Shown in pieces: positions 27,786 through 36,367 of a stretch of DNA of 64,000 nt. Below the pieces are notes generated by a model. It did not search any database, was not told the origin of the DNA, and saw only the letters and a program-made list of their open reading frames with translations. Location of the stretch: the NCBI GenBank assembly GCA_000687975.1, contig JIAB01000001.1, positions 806,001 through 870,000 of the forward strand. Reading direction: 5' to 3'. Both the position numbers and the translations under genes were made by a program. Position 1 is the stretch's first letter. Every line of letters starts with the position of its first letter. Source of the stretch: Lachnospiraceae bacterium AC2031. GTDB lineage: Bacteria; Bacillota; Clostridia; Lachnospirales; Lachnospiraceae.

Positions 27786-28811
27786 TTAAACGAGATCTAC
27801 TCCCTTATCGCCGCTGATTATCTCACCAACAACACATGCCTTATCGCCTGTTGACTCAAGTGCAGCTATAGCCTTATCAGCATCTGCAGGATCAACAGCG
27901 ATGATCATTCCAAGACCCATGTTGAATGTGTTATACATCATCTGCTCTGCAATGTCTCCCTTTGCAGCAAGAAGCTTGAAGATTGCAGGTACTTCGTATG
28001 AGTCCTTCTTAACCTGTGCTCTAACACCTTCCGGAAGCATACGTGGAATGTTCTCATAGAATCCACCACCTGTAATGTGGCTGCATCCCTTTATTGTTAC
28101 TCCAGCATTCTTAACTGCCTTAAGGCCCTTTACGTAAATTCTTGTTGGAGCGATAAGAGCTTCACCAAGTGTCTTTCCGAGCTCATCATAATATGTATCA
28201 AGAGACTCCTTAGTCATCTCAAATACTTTTCTTACAAGTGAGAATCCATTACTATGTACGCCTGTTGAAGCGATACCGATAAGTGTATCACCTGGCTTAA
28301 TGTTTTCACCTGTTATAAGGTCTTTCTTATCTACAACACCTACAGCGAATCCTGCAAGATCGTACTCATCTTCTGGCATAAGGTCTGGATGCTCAGCTGT
28401 CTCTCCACCAACCAAAGCTGCCTCTGACTGAATACATCCCTCTGCAACACCACTTACTATAGAAGCGATCTTTTCAGGATAGTTCTTGCCGCAAGCTATA
28501 TAGTCCAGGAAGAATAGTGGCTCTCCACCTGAGCAAGCGATATCATTTACACACATTGCTACAGCATCAATACCGATTGTATCGTGCTTATCCATTACGA
28601 ACGCCAGCTTTACCTTAGTTCCGCAACCATCTGTTCCAGATAACAGAACAGGTTCTTCCATATCCTTAATCTTACTTAAGTCAAATGCGCCAGCAAACCC
28701 TCCAAGTCCTCCAAGTACCTCTGGTCTCATAGTCTTCTTAACGTGCTCCTTCATGAGCTCAACTGACTTGTAACCAGCCTCGATGTCAACACCTGAATTC
28801 TTGTAATCCAT
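27786..28811 (-). CDS. purM: Phosphoribosylformylglycinamidine cyclo-ligase
   Basis: 341 aa. PurM closes the imidazole ring to give AIR. Visible are [14 protein letters not shown], the conserved [28 protein letters not shown] and the glycine-rich THITGGGF-like region (here [14 protein letters not shown]). It is the first gene of purM-purN-purD-clpC, transcribed from a consensus-type promoter at 28889-28917. Confidence 0.97.
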   Translation of the reverse strand: MDYKNSGVDIEAGYKSVELMKEHVKKTMRPEVLGGLGGFAGAFDLSKIKDMEEPVLLSGTDGCGTKVKLAFVMDKHDTIGIDAVAMCVNDIACSGGEPLFFLDYIACGKNYPEKIASIVSGVAEGCIQSEAALVGGETAEHPDLMPEDEYDLAGFAVGVVDKKDLITGENIKPGDTLIGIASTGVHSNGFSLVRKVFEMTKESLDTYYDELGKTLGEALIAPTRIYVKGLKAVKNAGVTIKGCSHITGGGFYENIPRMLPEGVRAQVKKDSYEVPAIFKLLAAKGDIAEQMMYNTFNMGLGMIIAVDPADADKAIAALESTGDKACVVGEIISGDKGVDLV

Positions 28812-28888
28812 GTTTTTTCCTCCTGGATAAATTAAAAATCAACAGTTTTCTGTCTTTGAAGCCAAGGGGCTACAAAAAGACACGACTC

Positions 28889-28917
28889 ATTATAGTTTAT
28901 TCCCCCTCCATTGTAAA
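28889..28917 (-). promoter_or_regulatory. Promoter of purM operon
   Basis: On the minus strand -35 TTTACA (28912-28917), 17-nt spacer, -10 TATAAT (28889-28894). It begins directly after the terminator at 28932-28964. The leader (about 70 nt) can fold GTCTTT...AAAGAC around a GCC/GGC stem; no purine riboswitch core is seen. Confidence 0.75.
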
Positions 28918-28918
28918 C

Positions 28919-28964
28919 CTCCAAAAACCAAAAAGCCGGTAGCGCTTCTCACGCTACCAGCTTT
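28919..28964 (-). terminator. Strong terminator between 73-nt array and purM promoter
   Basis: A 13-bp stem with one G-U pair (28932-28944 with 28952-28964), 7-nt loop and T-rich tail on the minus strand. It lies more than 640 nt after the nearest upstream stop (29608), so it would end transcripts that cross the array. A smaller CGGGG/CCCCG hairpin is at 28984-28998. Confidence 0.85.
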
Positions 28965-29012
28965 TGTATATTTCATTTAATTTCGGGGCTTTCCCCCGCT
29001 AATCCTCCTTAT

Positions 29013-29539
29013 TTAAGTGCCCTTGGCAACATTTTTCTGTGTTTTGGGTCATTTTTGTTGCTTTTAACGTTTCCTTGCCGCCCTATATGAGGATTTAAGC
29101 AACATTTTTGTTGCTTTTCAGCCTTTTTTGTTGCTTTTCAGCCTTTTTTGTTGCTTCCAGCATTTCCTTGCCGCCCTATATGAGGATTTCTGCAACATTT
29201 TTGTTGCTTTTCAGCATTTTTTGTTGCTTCCAGCATTTCCTTGCCGCCCTATATGAGGATTTCTGCAACATTTTTGTTGCTTTTCAGCATTTTTTGTTGC
29301 TTCCAGCATTTCCTTGCCGCCCTATATGAGGATTTAAGCAACATTTTTGTTGCTTTTCAGCTTTTTTTGTTGCTTCCAGCATTTCCTTGCCGCCCTATAT
29401 GAGGATTTCAGCAACATTTTTGTTGCTTTTCAGCCTTTTTTGTTGCTTCCAGCATTTCCTTGCCGCCCTATATGAGGATTTCAGCAACATTTCTCTGTGT
29501 TTTCAGCTTTTTGTGTTGCTTTTCAGACCAGGCACTTAA
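29013..29539. repeat. 73-nt tandem array, locus 1 (seven units)
   Basis: The 796-nt gap 28812-29607 holds no gene; it carries this array. Elements of 36 nt bounded by GCAACA and TGTTGC start at 29026, 29099, 29192, 29265, 29338, 29411 and 29484. Steps are 73 nt except one of 93, where a 20-nt piece ending TTTTTTGTTGC is duplicated. The 37-nt linkers are nearly identical and contain CCTTGCCGCCCTATATGAGG. The first and last elements are most like those at the other loci. A 9-bp inverted repeat TTAAGTGCC (29013-29021) / GGCACTTAA (29531-29539) encloses the array. Confidence 0.92.
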
Positions 29540-29607
29540 TAATAATGATATATTCTTATCTTTAAATATTTTCTTGAAATACTTTCTTTAGATATTATCT
29601 TGAATTA

Positions 29608-30057
29608 TTAGATTACCATTTCAAGCACTGAGCCTAACTGAACCAGTGTAACCTTCTGTCCCTTAAAGATGTTAGAAACAAATGGAGAAGTATAGCTCAT
29701 TGAATATGTCTCACCTGACTTATCTACAACAGTTACATAAGAGCTCTTAATAAAACCTACACTCTTTGTATCAGCATTTTCTACCATGCAGTCAACGATC
29801 TTAAGCTCATCCTGTCTAATATAGTGTATAGATCTCAGTGATCTAAGAATTGTTCTAAATGTGATTAAGAACAGACCAGCTAAGAACAGACTTACAAATA
29901 TAGTAATAGCATCAAAAACTTTTACATACATAAAAATTATTACCGCAAGTAGAAAAGCATCAAACAGGGCAGTTAATATTAATGAACTAATCTCCCTTTT
30001 ATAAAATGAACTCCTGATACTTGTTCTTTCTTCATTATTCGCAATACGCATTTCCAT
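29608..30057 (-). CDS. Small membrane protein of unknown function
   Basis: 149 aa. Two adjacent membrane helices (about residues 26-46 and 50-70, SLILTALFDAFLLAVIIFMYV and TIFVSLFLAGLFLITF) are followed by a soluble C-terminal domain of about 75 residues with a beta-rich pattern, VDKSGETYSMSYTSPFVSNIF, ending QLGSVLEMVI. The shape resembles small NfeD- or DUF3592-like membrane-anchored beta domains, but I cannot assign it. It follows the secreted transglutaminase-like gene by 77 nt. Confidence 0.7.
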   Translation of the reverse strand: MEMRIANNEERTSIRSSFYKREISSLILTALFDAFLLAVIIFMYVKVFDAITIFVSLFLAGLFLITFRTILRSLRSIHYIRQDELKIVDCMVENADTKSVGFIKSSYVTVVDKSGETYSMSYTSPFVSNIFKGQKVTLVQLGSVLEMVI

Positions 30058-30134
30058 AATCGTTATCTCCTTTACTTAAGATATATGCATATTACAATAT
30101 ATTTGTTTCAAACTTGTTTCAAATTGTAAAATTT

Positions 30135-31700
30135 TTATTTTAAATATCCACTGGCGTTAAAGTAGTACCACTCGCCGTTTATCTTCTGCCACTCTGAATA
30201 AGCATACCAGCCCGAGGTATCTCCGAACCACCAGCCCTTTGAATCCTTATGCCAGGAGCCAACACCTTCGTAACTCCAGGCACCACTGCTGCCAAGCCAG
30301 TATCCATCTCTCCACTCACTTGATGCCATGTAACCTGTGGAGTCAAAGTAGTACCAATCTCCATCTATCTTCTGCCAGCAGCTAACAGGATACCAGCCTG
30401 CGGAATCCTCTACCCACCAGCCAGTACTATTACTCTTCCATGACAGGGTTCCCTCGTAGGTTTGATTTCCATCAGCATCATACCAGCGACCGTTTACCCA
30501 TTCGCTCTTGTAACTTGGAGCACTTTCCTGAGGCGCAGCTCCATTTCCGGTCTGCTGTGCAGCATCATTATTCTGATTAGAGGCCTGATCATTAGTAGCC
30601 TGATTATTATTCTGTTGATTGTTGGTATCGGTCTTTCCTTGCTGGTTTGATGAATTTTCTTTATTCTGCTGATCAGCATCAGAATTATTATTTCCTTTGT
30701 CTGTGCCATCATTAGTAACATCTGTATCATCGCCACCAACAATAACATGTGCCTCTCCTCCATCCCATACAAGAGTTTCTCCTGGAGGATAATATGTACT
30801 TTCACTCTTTGGTACAGGGCAATCTGAATAAAGAGTATGCTCACCACTCGTATCATGAAACTTTATAGCCTCATCAGACTGATTCATAAACCTATTGTTC
30901 GACGTGGCTCCGTCATCATTCCAGGTCACGTCGGTAGCATACCATTTGTCATCATCCAGACACACCTTATTCCATGCATGAGATGAGCTGGTTACAGTTA
31001 TGCATGGAACCCCAACTTTATTCATGAGAATCGTCATAGAAAAAGCATAGCCATTACATACGCTTCTTCCGTTTATAAAAGTACTATAAATACTTTGTTG
31101 CAACGAGACTCTATTACCTTCTGAACTTTCGTCATAAACAACGTTTTCGATTATAAGATCATTGGCCTTCTTCTCTTTCTTATATCTTGTATCACCTGCA
31201 TTATTTACGATTTCAGCCCAGCTATCTACCTTATCAAAAAGTTCATTAGTTGCTGCAATTCTCGTATTCTTGTCACTGAACTCCGGATAGCAATAAAGGT
31301 AAAAATTTCCTGATCCGTTTGTAGAAATCTGAGTTGAGGTAAAGAAATATATCGGATTATCCTTAAGCATTATCGCAAGAATACTTAGTGCCTTCGTTGA
31401 AGTAACACCCAAATAAATCCCAGGTAATTCATCACGATTTGTAAATGTATTGTAAGAAGTGTCCTGTCTTCCTTCTAATACATCACGACAAACCTTATCC
31501 ATTTTGTCATATATTTCCTTATCTTCATCGCTTAGCGTATTATAATAATCTCGCCTTACATACTGAGACCAGTCACGCTGCTTTAGGATTACATCTCCAG
31601 CTGCAAAAACACCTGGAACTGCAAGATTTGCAAAGATTGAAAATACAAATGATGCGACCAACAAATAAACAATAGTTTTTCTTAACTTACTTTTTAACAT
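30135..31700 (-). CDS. Secreted transglutaminase-like protein with cell-wall-binding repeats
   Basis: 521 aa from ATG 31700, which has GGAGGAG 6 nt upstream. A signal peptide (about 1-33, ending VPGVFAA) is followed by a transglutaminase-like domain with a complete Cys-His-Asp set: Cys in GRSVCNGYA, His in SSHAWNK, Asp in YATDVTWND. A Gln/Asn/Asp-rich linker leads to five or so choline-binding-like repeats (GWWVEDSAGWYPV, GDWYYFDSTGYM). It should sit on the cell wall and act on surface protein or peptide. The tail is almost identical in DNA to that of the next gene upstream. Confidence 0.88.
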   Translation of the reverse strand: MLKSKLRKTIVYLLVASFVFSIFANLAVPGVFAAGDVILKQRDWSQYVRRDYYNTLSDEDKEIYDKMDKVCRDVLEGRQDTSYNTFTNRDELPGIYLGVTSTKALSILAIMLKDNPIYFFTSTQISTNGSGNFYLYCYPEFSDKNTRIAATNELFDKVDSWAEIVNNAGDTRYKKEKKANDLIIENVVYDESSEGNRVSLQQSIYSTFINGRSVCNGYAFSMTILMNKVGVPCITVTSSSHAWNKVCLDDDKWYATDVTWNDDGATSNNRFMNQSDEAIKFHDTSGEHTLYSDCPVPKSESTYYPPGETLVWDGGEAHVIVGGDDTDVTNDGTDKGNNNSDADQQNKENSSNQQGKTDTNNQQNNNQATNDQASNQNNDAAQQTGNGAAPQESAPSYKSEWVNGRWYDADGNQTYEGTLSWKSNSTGWWVEDSAGWYPVSCWQKIDGDWYYFDSTGYMASSEWRDGYWLGSSGAWSYEGVGSWHKDSKGWWFGDTSGWYAYSEWQKINGEWYYFNASGYLK

Positions 31701-31749
31701 ATCGTACTCCTCCATAAGTTTATTCCCCATACATAAACCTTCACGAAAG

Positions 31750-34700
31750 TTACTCTTTTAAATAGCCATATGAATTAAAGTAATACCACTCACCGTTTAT
31801 TTTCTGCCAGCATCCAGCTGGATACCAGCCAAATGTGTCTTCGAACCACCATCCCTTCGAATTCTTATGCCACGAACCAACACCTTCGTAACTCCAGGCA
31901 CCACTACCACTGAGCCAGTATCCATCTCTCCACTCACTTGATCCCATGTAACCTGTGGAGTCAAAGTAGTACCAATCTCCATCTATCTTCTGCCAGCAGC
32001 CTGCAGGATACCAGCCTGAAGTATCTTCGTACCACCAGCCTGTACGGTTACATTTCCAGGAACCTGTTGGTGCATAACTCTGATTTCCATTAGCGTCATA
32101 CCACTGCCCCTGAATCCACTCGTTACTGTAGTTAGGTGCTACCGCCTCATTGCCAGTATTATCTAAACCATTATTTTCTGAACCAGCATTTCCGGAACCG
32201 TTATTTTGTGATTCGCTGGCATTAGTTCCCTGAGTACCGTTCACCTCCTTATTCTGGGTTTTTCCGCCACTACTCTGGTTTTTCTCTCCATTCTGACTAT
32301 CTTTTCCGCCATTCTGGTTTTCTTTATTGCCATCGTTCTGGTTTTTATCCCCACTCTGGCCATTTTCTCCACCACTCTGGCCGTTTTCTCCACCACTCTG
32401 GTTATTATTACCACCGTTTTCAGTTTGTTCTTCGTCTGTACTGATAGCAGTTGCTCTAAAAAATCTTTCATCAGGATCCATCAATGCAGTTCCGATTGCA
32501 TAGACATATCCCTTATAGGCCGTGGCCGCAACTGACATTATCTTAGAATCAGAAAGTCGTTTTGAATAATCACTGAACTTCAGTGTATTTGTATCAAGAA
32601 GATATGTATCTGCACCACCATCAGCTTTCGCAGGGCCTAATAGTATTATTCCGCTACTAACTGGTACAAGCACTCCATCTCGCACTCTTGAATCTTCGAA
32701 ACCATTGTCGCCAGGATACATATCATTTATATTTTCTGCATCATATGCACTTCTGAACAGTGGCATATCAGTGTCCTTGATGGTTGTTACTTTACCGTCC
32801 GAGAGAACTAGCATACCTATTTTTGATGGATCATATACATAGATCCTGCCATCTTTCACTGTGAGTCTTGGGTAATTCATGTTCGCTTCTGTCCAGCTGT
32901 ATACCGCCTTACCCATTCCTGATTCCAGCGAATACTCATTGGCTGATTTACCGCCTACAAGATACAGCTTATCTTCACTGCATATTATAGATTTCATTCC
33001 AGAAATATCTACTGTGGAGCCCTTTGTCCACTCGTCGGCTAGAGGATCATATATATAGATACGTTTTTCCGAGTTTTTCAAACTTGAAGCAGTATCATTT
33101 ACTACTGACATGGTCTCGCCAAGAACAACAAGTTTACCGTCATATATGCAAGCCGATACATTCTCTAACCACTCAGGAAGCGGAGCCGCTTCTGTCCAGC
33201 TGTCAGTCAAAATGTTATAACAGCTCATATTTTTATAAGCTGGCGTACCCTCAATCTTAGAAATCGAAGGAATGTAATACAGCTTATCGTTTAATCCTTC
33301 TAATACACCGTAGGTATCGTAATCCCCAGCTGCATCGTAGAAATAGATATCTCCCATATCCTTAGGAAGACTCAGCTCCTTCTCAAAGACATTTGAACTT
33401 TTGTTTAAATATGTATAGTTCTTGCAGGATTTGCCATTATGAGACTTCAGTGTAAGCTTCAGTACGCCTTGCGTATCATTCTCCAGCTTGTATACAACTT
33501 GAGTATCACTCCATGATACTATAGAACCAGCAAGAGCATTCTTGTCCCAGATAGAATCAACGCTGGAATCATCCTTTACCGCTACTATCTCTCCAGCAAC
33601 ACCTCCGAAATTAGCACCTGTGATTTTAATAGTCTTTTTATCTTCAGGTACAAGACTAACTGATGTGATTACTGGAGAAAGATTCACGCTGGTCTCTCCA
33701 CCAAGATCTATAACGCCTCCTGTTCTTGTCTTATTAGCTAAGGAAGCATTACTTCTTACTCTTGAGCAGACAAGACTCACCAGTTCGTCTGAAGAAAGAC
33801 TTCTGTTCTCAGAGGCCAGCACCGCTGTTGCACCAGCTACCATAGGACATGCCATAGATGTTCCACTCATTATTCCATATGGAACTGTCTTTTCGCCGAT
33901 TCCAACTGAATCAATATAAAGCTCCTGATCATTTGTGTCATCTGGAACAATATACATCTTAACTATTATCTTAAAGTTAGAGTAATCTACTTCATCGTCC
34001 AGCTTAACAGAATATATGGCCCAGCCATTTCCACTGTTATATGAATAATCATCAAGACTCTTTAACCCCGTCAGATTACCAGAATCCTTAGTTACTATAT
34101 CTGAAGCATAAGCATAGGATTCTTCACCAGAGTGGAAGGTAAAAGAAAAGTACCTATCACCATCTCCTTTACAGGAAGCAGATATATTTCCAAAATCAAA
34201 TTCAAGACGAAATACTTTAAAGTTATAGTTAGTAGTAACCTGATACTTACTAACATCTACTAAAGCACTGCGCTGACCTGAGAAGCATGGTCCACCAGCA
34301 GCTGAAATAACAGCCGTATCTTTAACTTGGTCATCTGAACCTGAGCCAAGCAGCTTTACAGATACATTTGGCGAAGCCGTTTCGAAGCCCTCATAAAAAA
34401 GATTCCCCACTCCCGAATCAGGAAAATATATGGAAGAATCCATATTTACAGTTGATAATATATTTCCACCAGGTGCGCCAAGATCAACAGAGTTTCTGCC
34501 ATAACAAGAAAAGCTTGTTATCTTATCACTCTCATCTGTTGCCGCAACAGTTATGGCATAAGGATTATCCTGAAGAGTATTTACTGCAGTCATAAATATA
34601 TCATTATCTCTACTCGCATTTCCCGCAGCAAAGATACTTACTACTCCACAGTTTTCTCCCACATCTCTTACTACTGCATCCAACGCCTTACTTGACTGTT

Positions 34701-35760
34701 CAAGGCCGTAGGAATTACTTGTGATTCGAATAGGAATCCCGGCGTCATAGCATTTCTTTACGAAAGCAAATGCCTTCAGGTCATTTATTATCGAAGTGTT
34801 GCCATCAGGGTTACAGTTCTGGATAGATATTATCTGGACGTTGGAGGCAACTCCACTGACGCCCTTTCCATCCCAGCTAGCACCGATCACTCCTGCGCAG
34901 TGGGTTCCATGATCCGCGCTGTCCCAGGCAGAAAGCTTTCCATCAGAATTCTGCCAGGTGGCATTGTATCCATGGACATCGCAGCCAAGAGCAGTCTGCT
35001 GTTCATCTGTAAATGTAAATACTATATCTTTTAGATCAGGGTTAGTAAAGTCAACTGGCTGATCTATTACAGCAACTATTATAGGATCACCGGTCATGTT
35101 TCCTTCTGTCCCTCCAAACTGCGGAACATTTATAGAAGGATTAGCTGCGTTATCTTTTACCTTTGTCTCTACACTTGAAGACATACCCCACTGATACATA
35201 GTCATATCCTGAACCTGGCTTGGCAAAGAGTTATGTAAACCCGATAAATCTTCTAGGTCTTCAAGTTGAACTGGACTTGTTTCTTCAACTTCTCCAACAT
35301 AATTTGGCTCAGCAAATACAACCCTTGGATCTTCCGATAATTCATATAGAAGTTCTTTAGTGCTTTTTGTATCATCCACAATATACTCAATACTTATATC
35401 ATCTGATACATCCACCTCTATCGCTTCTTCAACCGCATCCTCAGATACTGTGATTATCTCTTCTGACTGTGCAAGGATCTCAGAGGCATCCGTATCACTG
35501 GCGCCATATGTATCTCTCGCAGTATCAAGACTAGTTGCAACATCAGTAACCGAATAATCTATTCCTACAACAACTTGACCTTCAACATATTCACCTTTTG
35601 ATAGTAAATGCTCAATTTCAGTGGACCAATCATTTTGACCACAAGCTTCTTCAGCACTCAGATGTTCAGCATGAACCGGTATACCTGACTGCGCTCCCAA
35701 GCATAGAGCAAAGCTCATTAAAATCGCTAATATTCTGTTGTTCTTTCTTAGTTTTCTCAT
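31750..35760 (-). CDS. Large secreted subtilisin-like (S8) protease with TIG, Kelch-like and cell-wall-binding parts
   Basis: 1336 aa. Signal peptide 1-31; I9-like prodomain (about 58-158); S8 domain with Asp233 in VAVIDQP, His284 in DHGTHCAG, Asn381 in AAGNAS and Ser635 in GTSMACPM. A stretch of about 170 residues (455-625) is inserted before the catalytic Ser and looks like a beta-sandwich. Then a TIG/IPT domain (about 690-790), Kelch-like repeats (about 800-1110), an Asn/Gly/Gln-rich linker and cell-wall-binding repeats. The gene lacks a normal ribosome site and may be leaderless. It is followed 49 nt later by the transglutaminase-like gene. Confidence 0.9.
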   Translation of the reverse strand: MRKLRKNNRILAILMSFALCLGAQSGIPVHAEHLSAEEACGQNDWSTEIEHLLSKGEYVEGQVVVGIDYSVTDVATSLDTARDTYGASDTDASEILAQSEEIITVSEDAVEEAIEVDVSDDISIEYIVDDTKSTKELLYELSEDPRVVFAEPNYVGEVEETSPVQLEDLEDLSGLHNSLPSQVQDMTMYQWGMSSSVETKVKDNAANPSINVPQFGGTEGNMTGDPIIVAVIDQPVDFTNPDLKDIVFTFTDEQQTALGCDVHGYNATWQNSDGKLSAWDSADHGTHCAGVIGASWDGKGVSGVASNVQIISIQNCNPDGNTSIINDLKAFAFVKKCYDAGIPIRITSNSYGLEQSSKALDAVVRDVGENCGVVSIFAAGNASRDNDIFMTAVNTLQDNPYAITVAATDESDKITSFSCYGRNSVDLGAPGGNILSTVNMDSSIYFPDSGVGNLFYEGFETASPNVSVKLLGSGSDDQVKDTAVISAAGGPCFSGQRSALVDVSKYQVTTNYNFKVFRLEFDFGNISASCKGDGDRYFSFTFHSGEESYAYASDIVTKDSGNLTGLKSLDDYSYNSGNGWAIYSVKLDDEVDYSNFKIIVKMYIVPDDTNDQELYIDSVGIGEKTVPYGIMSGTSMACPMVAGATAVLASENRSLSSDELVSLVCSRVRSNASLANKTRTGGVIDLGGETSVNLSPVITSVSLVPEDKKTIKITGANFGGVAGEIVAVKDDSSVDSIWDKNALAGSIVSWSDTQVVYKLENDTQGVLKLTLKSHNGKSCKNYTYLNKSSNVFEKELSLPKDMGDIYFYDAAGDYDTYGVLEGLNDKLYYIPSISKIEGTPAYKNMSCYNILTDSWTEAAPLPEWLENVSACIYDGKLVVLGETMSVVNDTASSLKNSEKRIYIYDPLADEWTKGSTVDISGMKSIICSEDKLYLVGGKSANEYSLESGMGKAVYSWTEANMNYPRLTVKDGRIYVYDPSKIGMLVLSDGKVTTIKDTDMPLFRSAYDAENINDMYPGDNGFEDSRVRDGVLVPVSSGIILLGPAKADGGADTYLLDTNTLKFSDYSKRLSDSKIMSVAATAYKGYVYAIGTALMDPDERFFRATAISTDEEQTENGGNNNQSGGENGQSGGENGQSGDKNQNDGNKENQNGGKDSQNGEKNQSSGGKTQNKEVNGTQGTNASESQNNGSGNAGSENNGLDNTGNEAVAPNYSNEWIQGQWYDANGNQSYAPTGSWKCNRTGWWYEDTSGWYPAGCWQKIDGDWYYFDSTGYMGSSEWRDGYWLSGSGAWSYEGVGSWHKNSKGWWFEDTFGWYPAGCWQKINGEWYYFNSYGYLKE

Positions 35761-35766
35761 AGCTTT

Positions 35767-35794
35767 ATTATATCAAAAGTGGGACCATGTGCAA
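35767..35794 (-). promoter_or_regulatory. Possible promoter of S8 protease gene, -35 inside a GGGGAC repeat
   Basis: On the minus strand -35 TTGCAC (35789-35794) belongs to the repeat end; after a 16-nt spacer comes -10 TATAAT (35767-35772). Only 6 nt separate the -10 from the ATG at 35760. Confidence 0.55.
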
Positions 35795-35870
35795 TGAGGA
35801 CAGTCCCCCTTGCACCTAAAGGTGCAAGAGGGGACAGACCCCAACGCACATGGCCCCAACGCACATTACC
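35787..35870. repeat. GGGGAC (REP-like) inverted pair
   Basis: Copies at 35787-35816 and 35821-35850 face each other across a 4-nt loop (TTGCACC/GGTGCAA at the tip), the same layout as at 18840-18902. A partial third piece, CCCCAACGCACA-like, runs to about 35870. The block lies between the thioesterase stop and the S8 protease start. Confidence 0.8.
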
Positions 35871-35880
35871 AATCGTTCAT

Positions 35881-36303
35881 TTACTGCTCTACAACTATCT
35901 GAGATAGTGTCTCGTAAACATCTGGATATGTTTTCTTTAAATTCATTGGTTTAAAGTTTGTATCTACAAAAGCATGACTGGTCTGGGCTGTATGAAGCAG
36001 TTCATCTGTTCCAGATCGATATATCTCATACTTAAGCGTGAATCTGACAGGAGTCAGCTTAATCACCATTGGCTTTATCTCTATAACATCGCCAAATGTA
36101 ATCGATTTAGTAAAATAATTATGAAGCTCCAGAACAGGGATGATGATTCCCATCTCTTCCATCTTGTCATAAGCAAGACCTATCTGATCCATCATATGGA
36201 GTCTTGCTTCTTCCAGATATCTGGCATAATTACTGTGATGCACAACCTGCATCTGATCAGTCTCATAATAATTTATTACTCTTACGTAAGTATCTAATTT
36301 CAT
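35881..36303 (-). CDS. 4HBT-family acyl-CoA thioesterase
   Basis: 140 aa from ATG 36303 (MKLDTYVRVINYYETDQM), with AAAGGAA upstream; the longer open frame only translates repeat DNA. YETDQMQVVHHSNYARYLEEAR is the hot-dog-fold active-site region of the YbgC/FadM type, with the Asp in TDQM and His in HHSNY. It hydrolyses acyl-CoA thioesters; the natural substrate is not clear. Both sides of the gene are bounded by GGGGAC repeats. Confidence 0.9.
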   Translation of the reverse strand: MKLDTYVRVINYYETDQMQVVHHSNYARYLEEARLHMMDQIGLAYDKMEEMGIIIPVLELHNYFTKSITFGDVIEIKPMVIKLTPVRFTLKYEIYRSGTDELLHTAQTSHAFVDTNFKPMNLKKTYPDVYETLSQIVVEQ

Positions 36304-36316
36304 AATTTTTCCTTTT

Positions 36317-36366
36317 GGTGCAGTGGGGTCCGTCCCCATTGCACGGAGGTCTGTCCCCTTCTGCAC
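36317..36366. repeat. GGGGAC (REP-like) repeats, one whole and one partial
   Basis: 36317-36344 reads GGTGCA...TTGCAC; 36345-36366 holds GGTCTGTCCCC and ends TGCAC. The block fills almost the entire gap between the coiled-coil gene (stop at 36368) and the thioesterase start. Confidence 0.75.
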
Positions 36367-36367
36367 T

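Noticed and set aside
28812-28890. Purine riboswitch before purM
   Set aside because: The leader is short and lacks the conserved purine-riboswitch loops; only a small hairpin is visible.
29108-29329. Open frame inside the 73-nt array coding a Phe/Leu/Cys-rich peptide
   Set aside because: The period is not a multiple of three, so the frame changes each unit; there is no ribosome site and the composition follows the T-rich repeat.
29013-29539. CRISPR array (36-nt repeat plus 37-nt spacer)
   Set aside because: The linkers, which should be unique spacers, are nearly identical, while the 36-nt elements vary. No cas gene is near any of the three loci.
35881-36366. Long form of the thioesterase starting MQKGTDLRAMG
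   Set aside because: The extra 21 codons are translated GGGGAC repeat; the ATG at 36303 has a good ribosome site and the normal family start.
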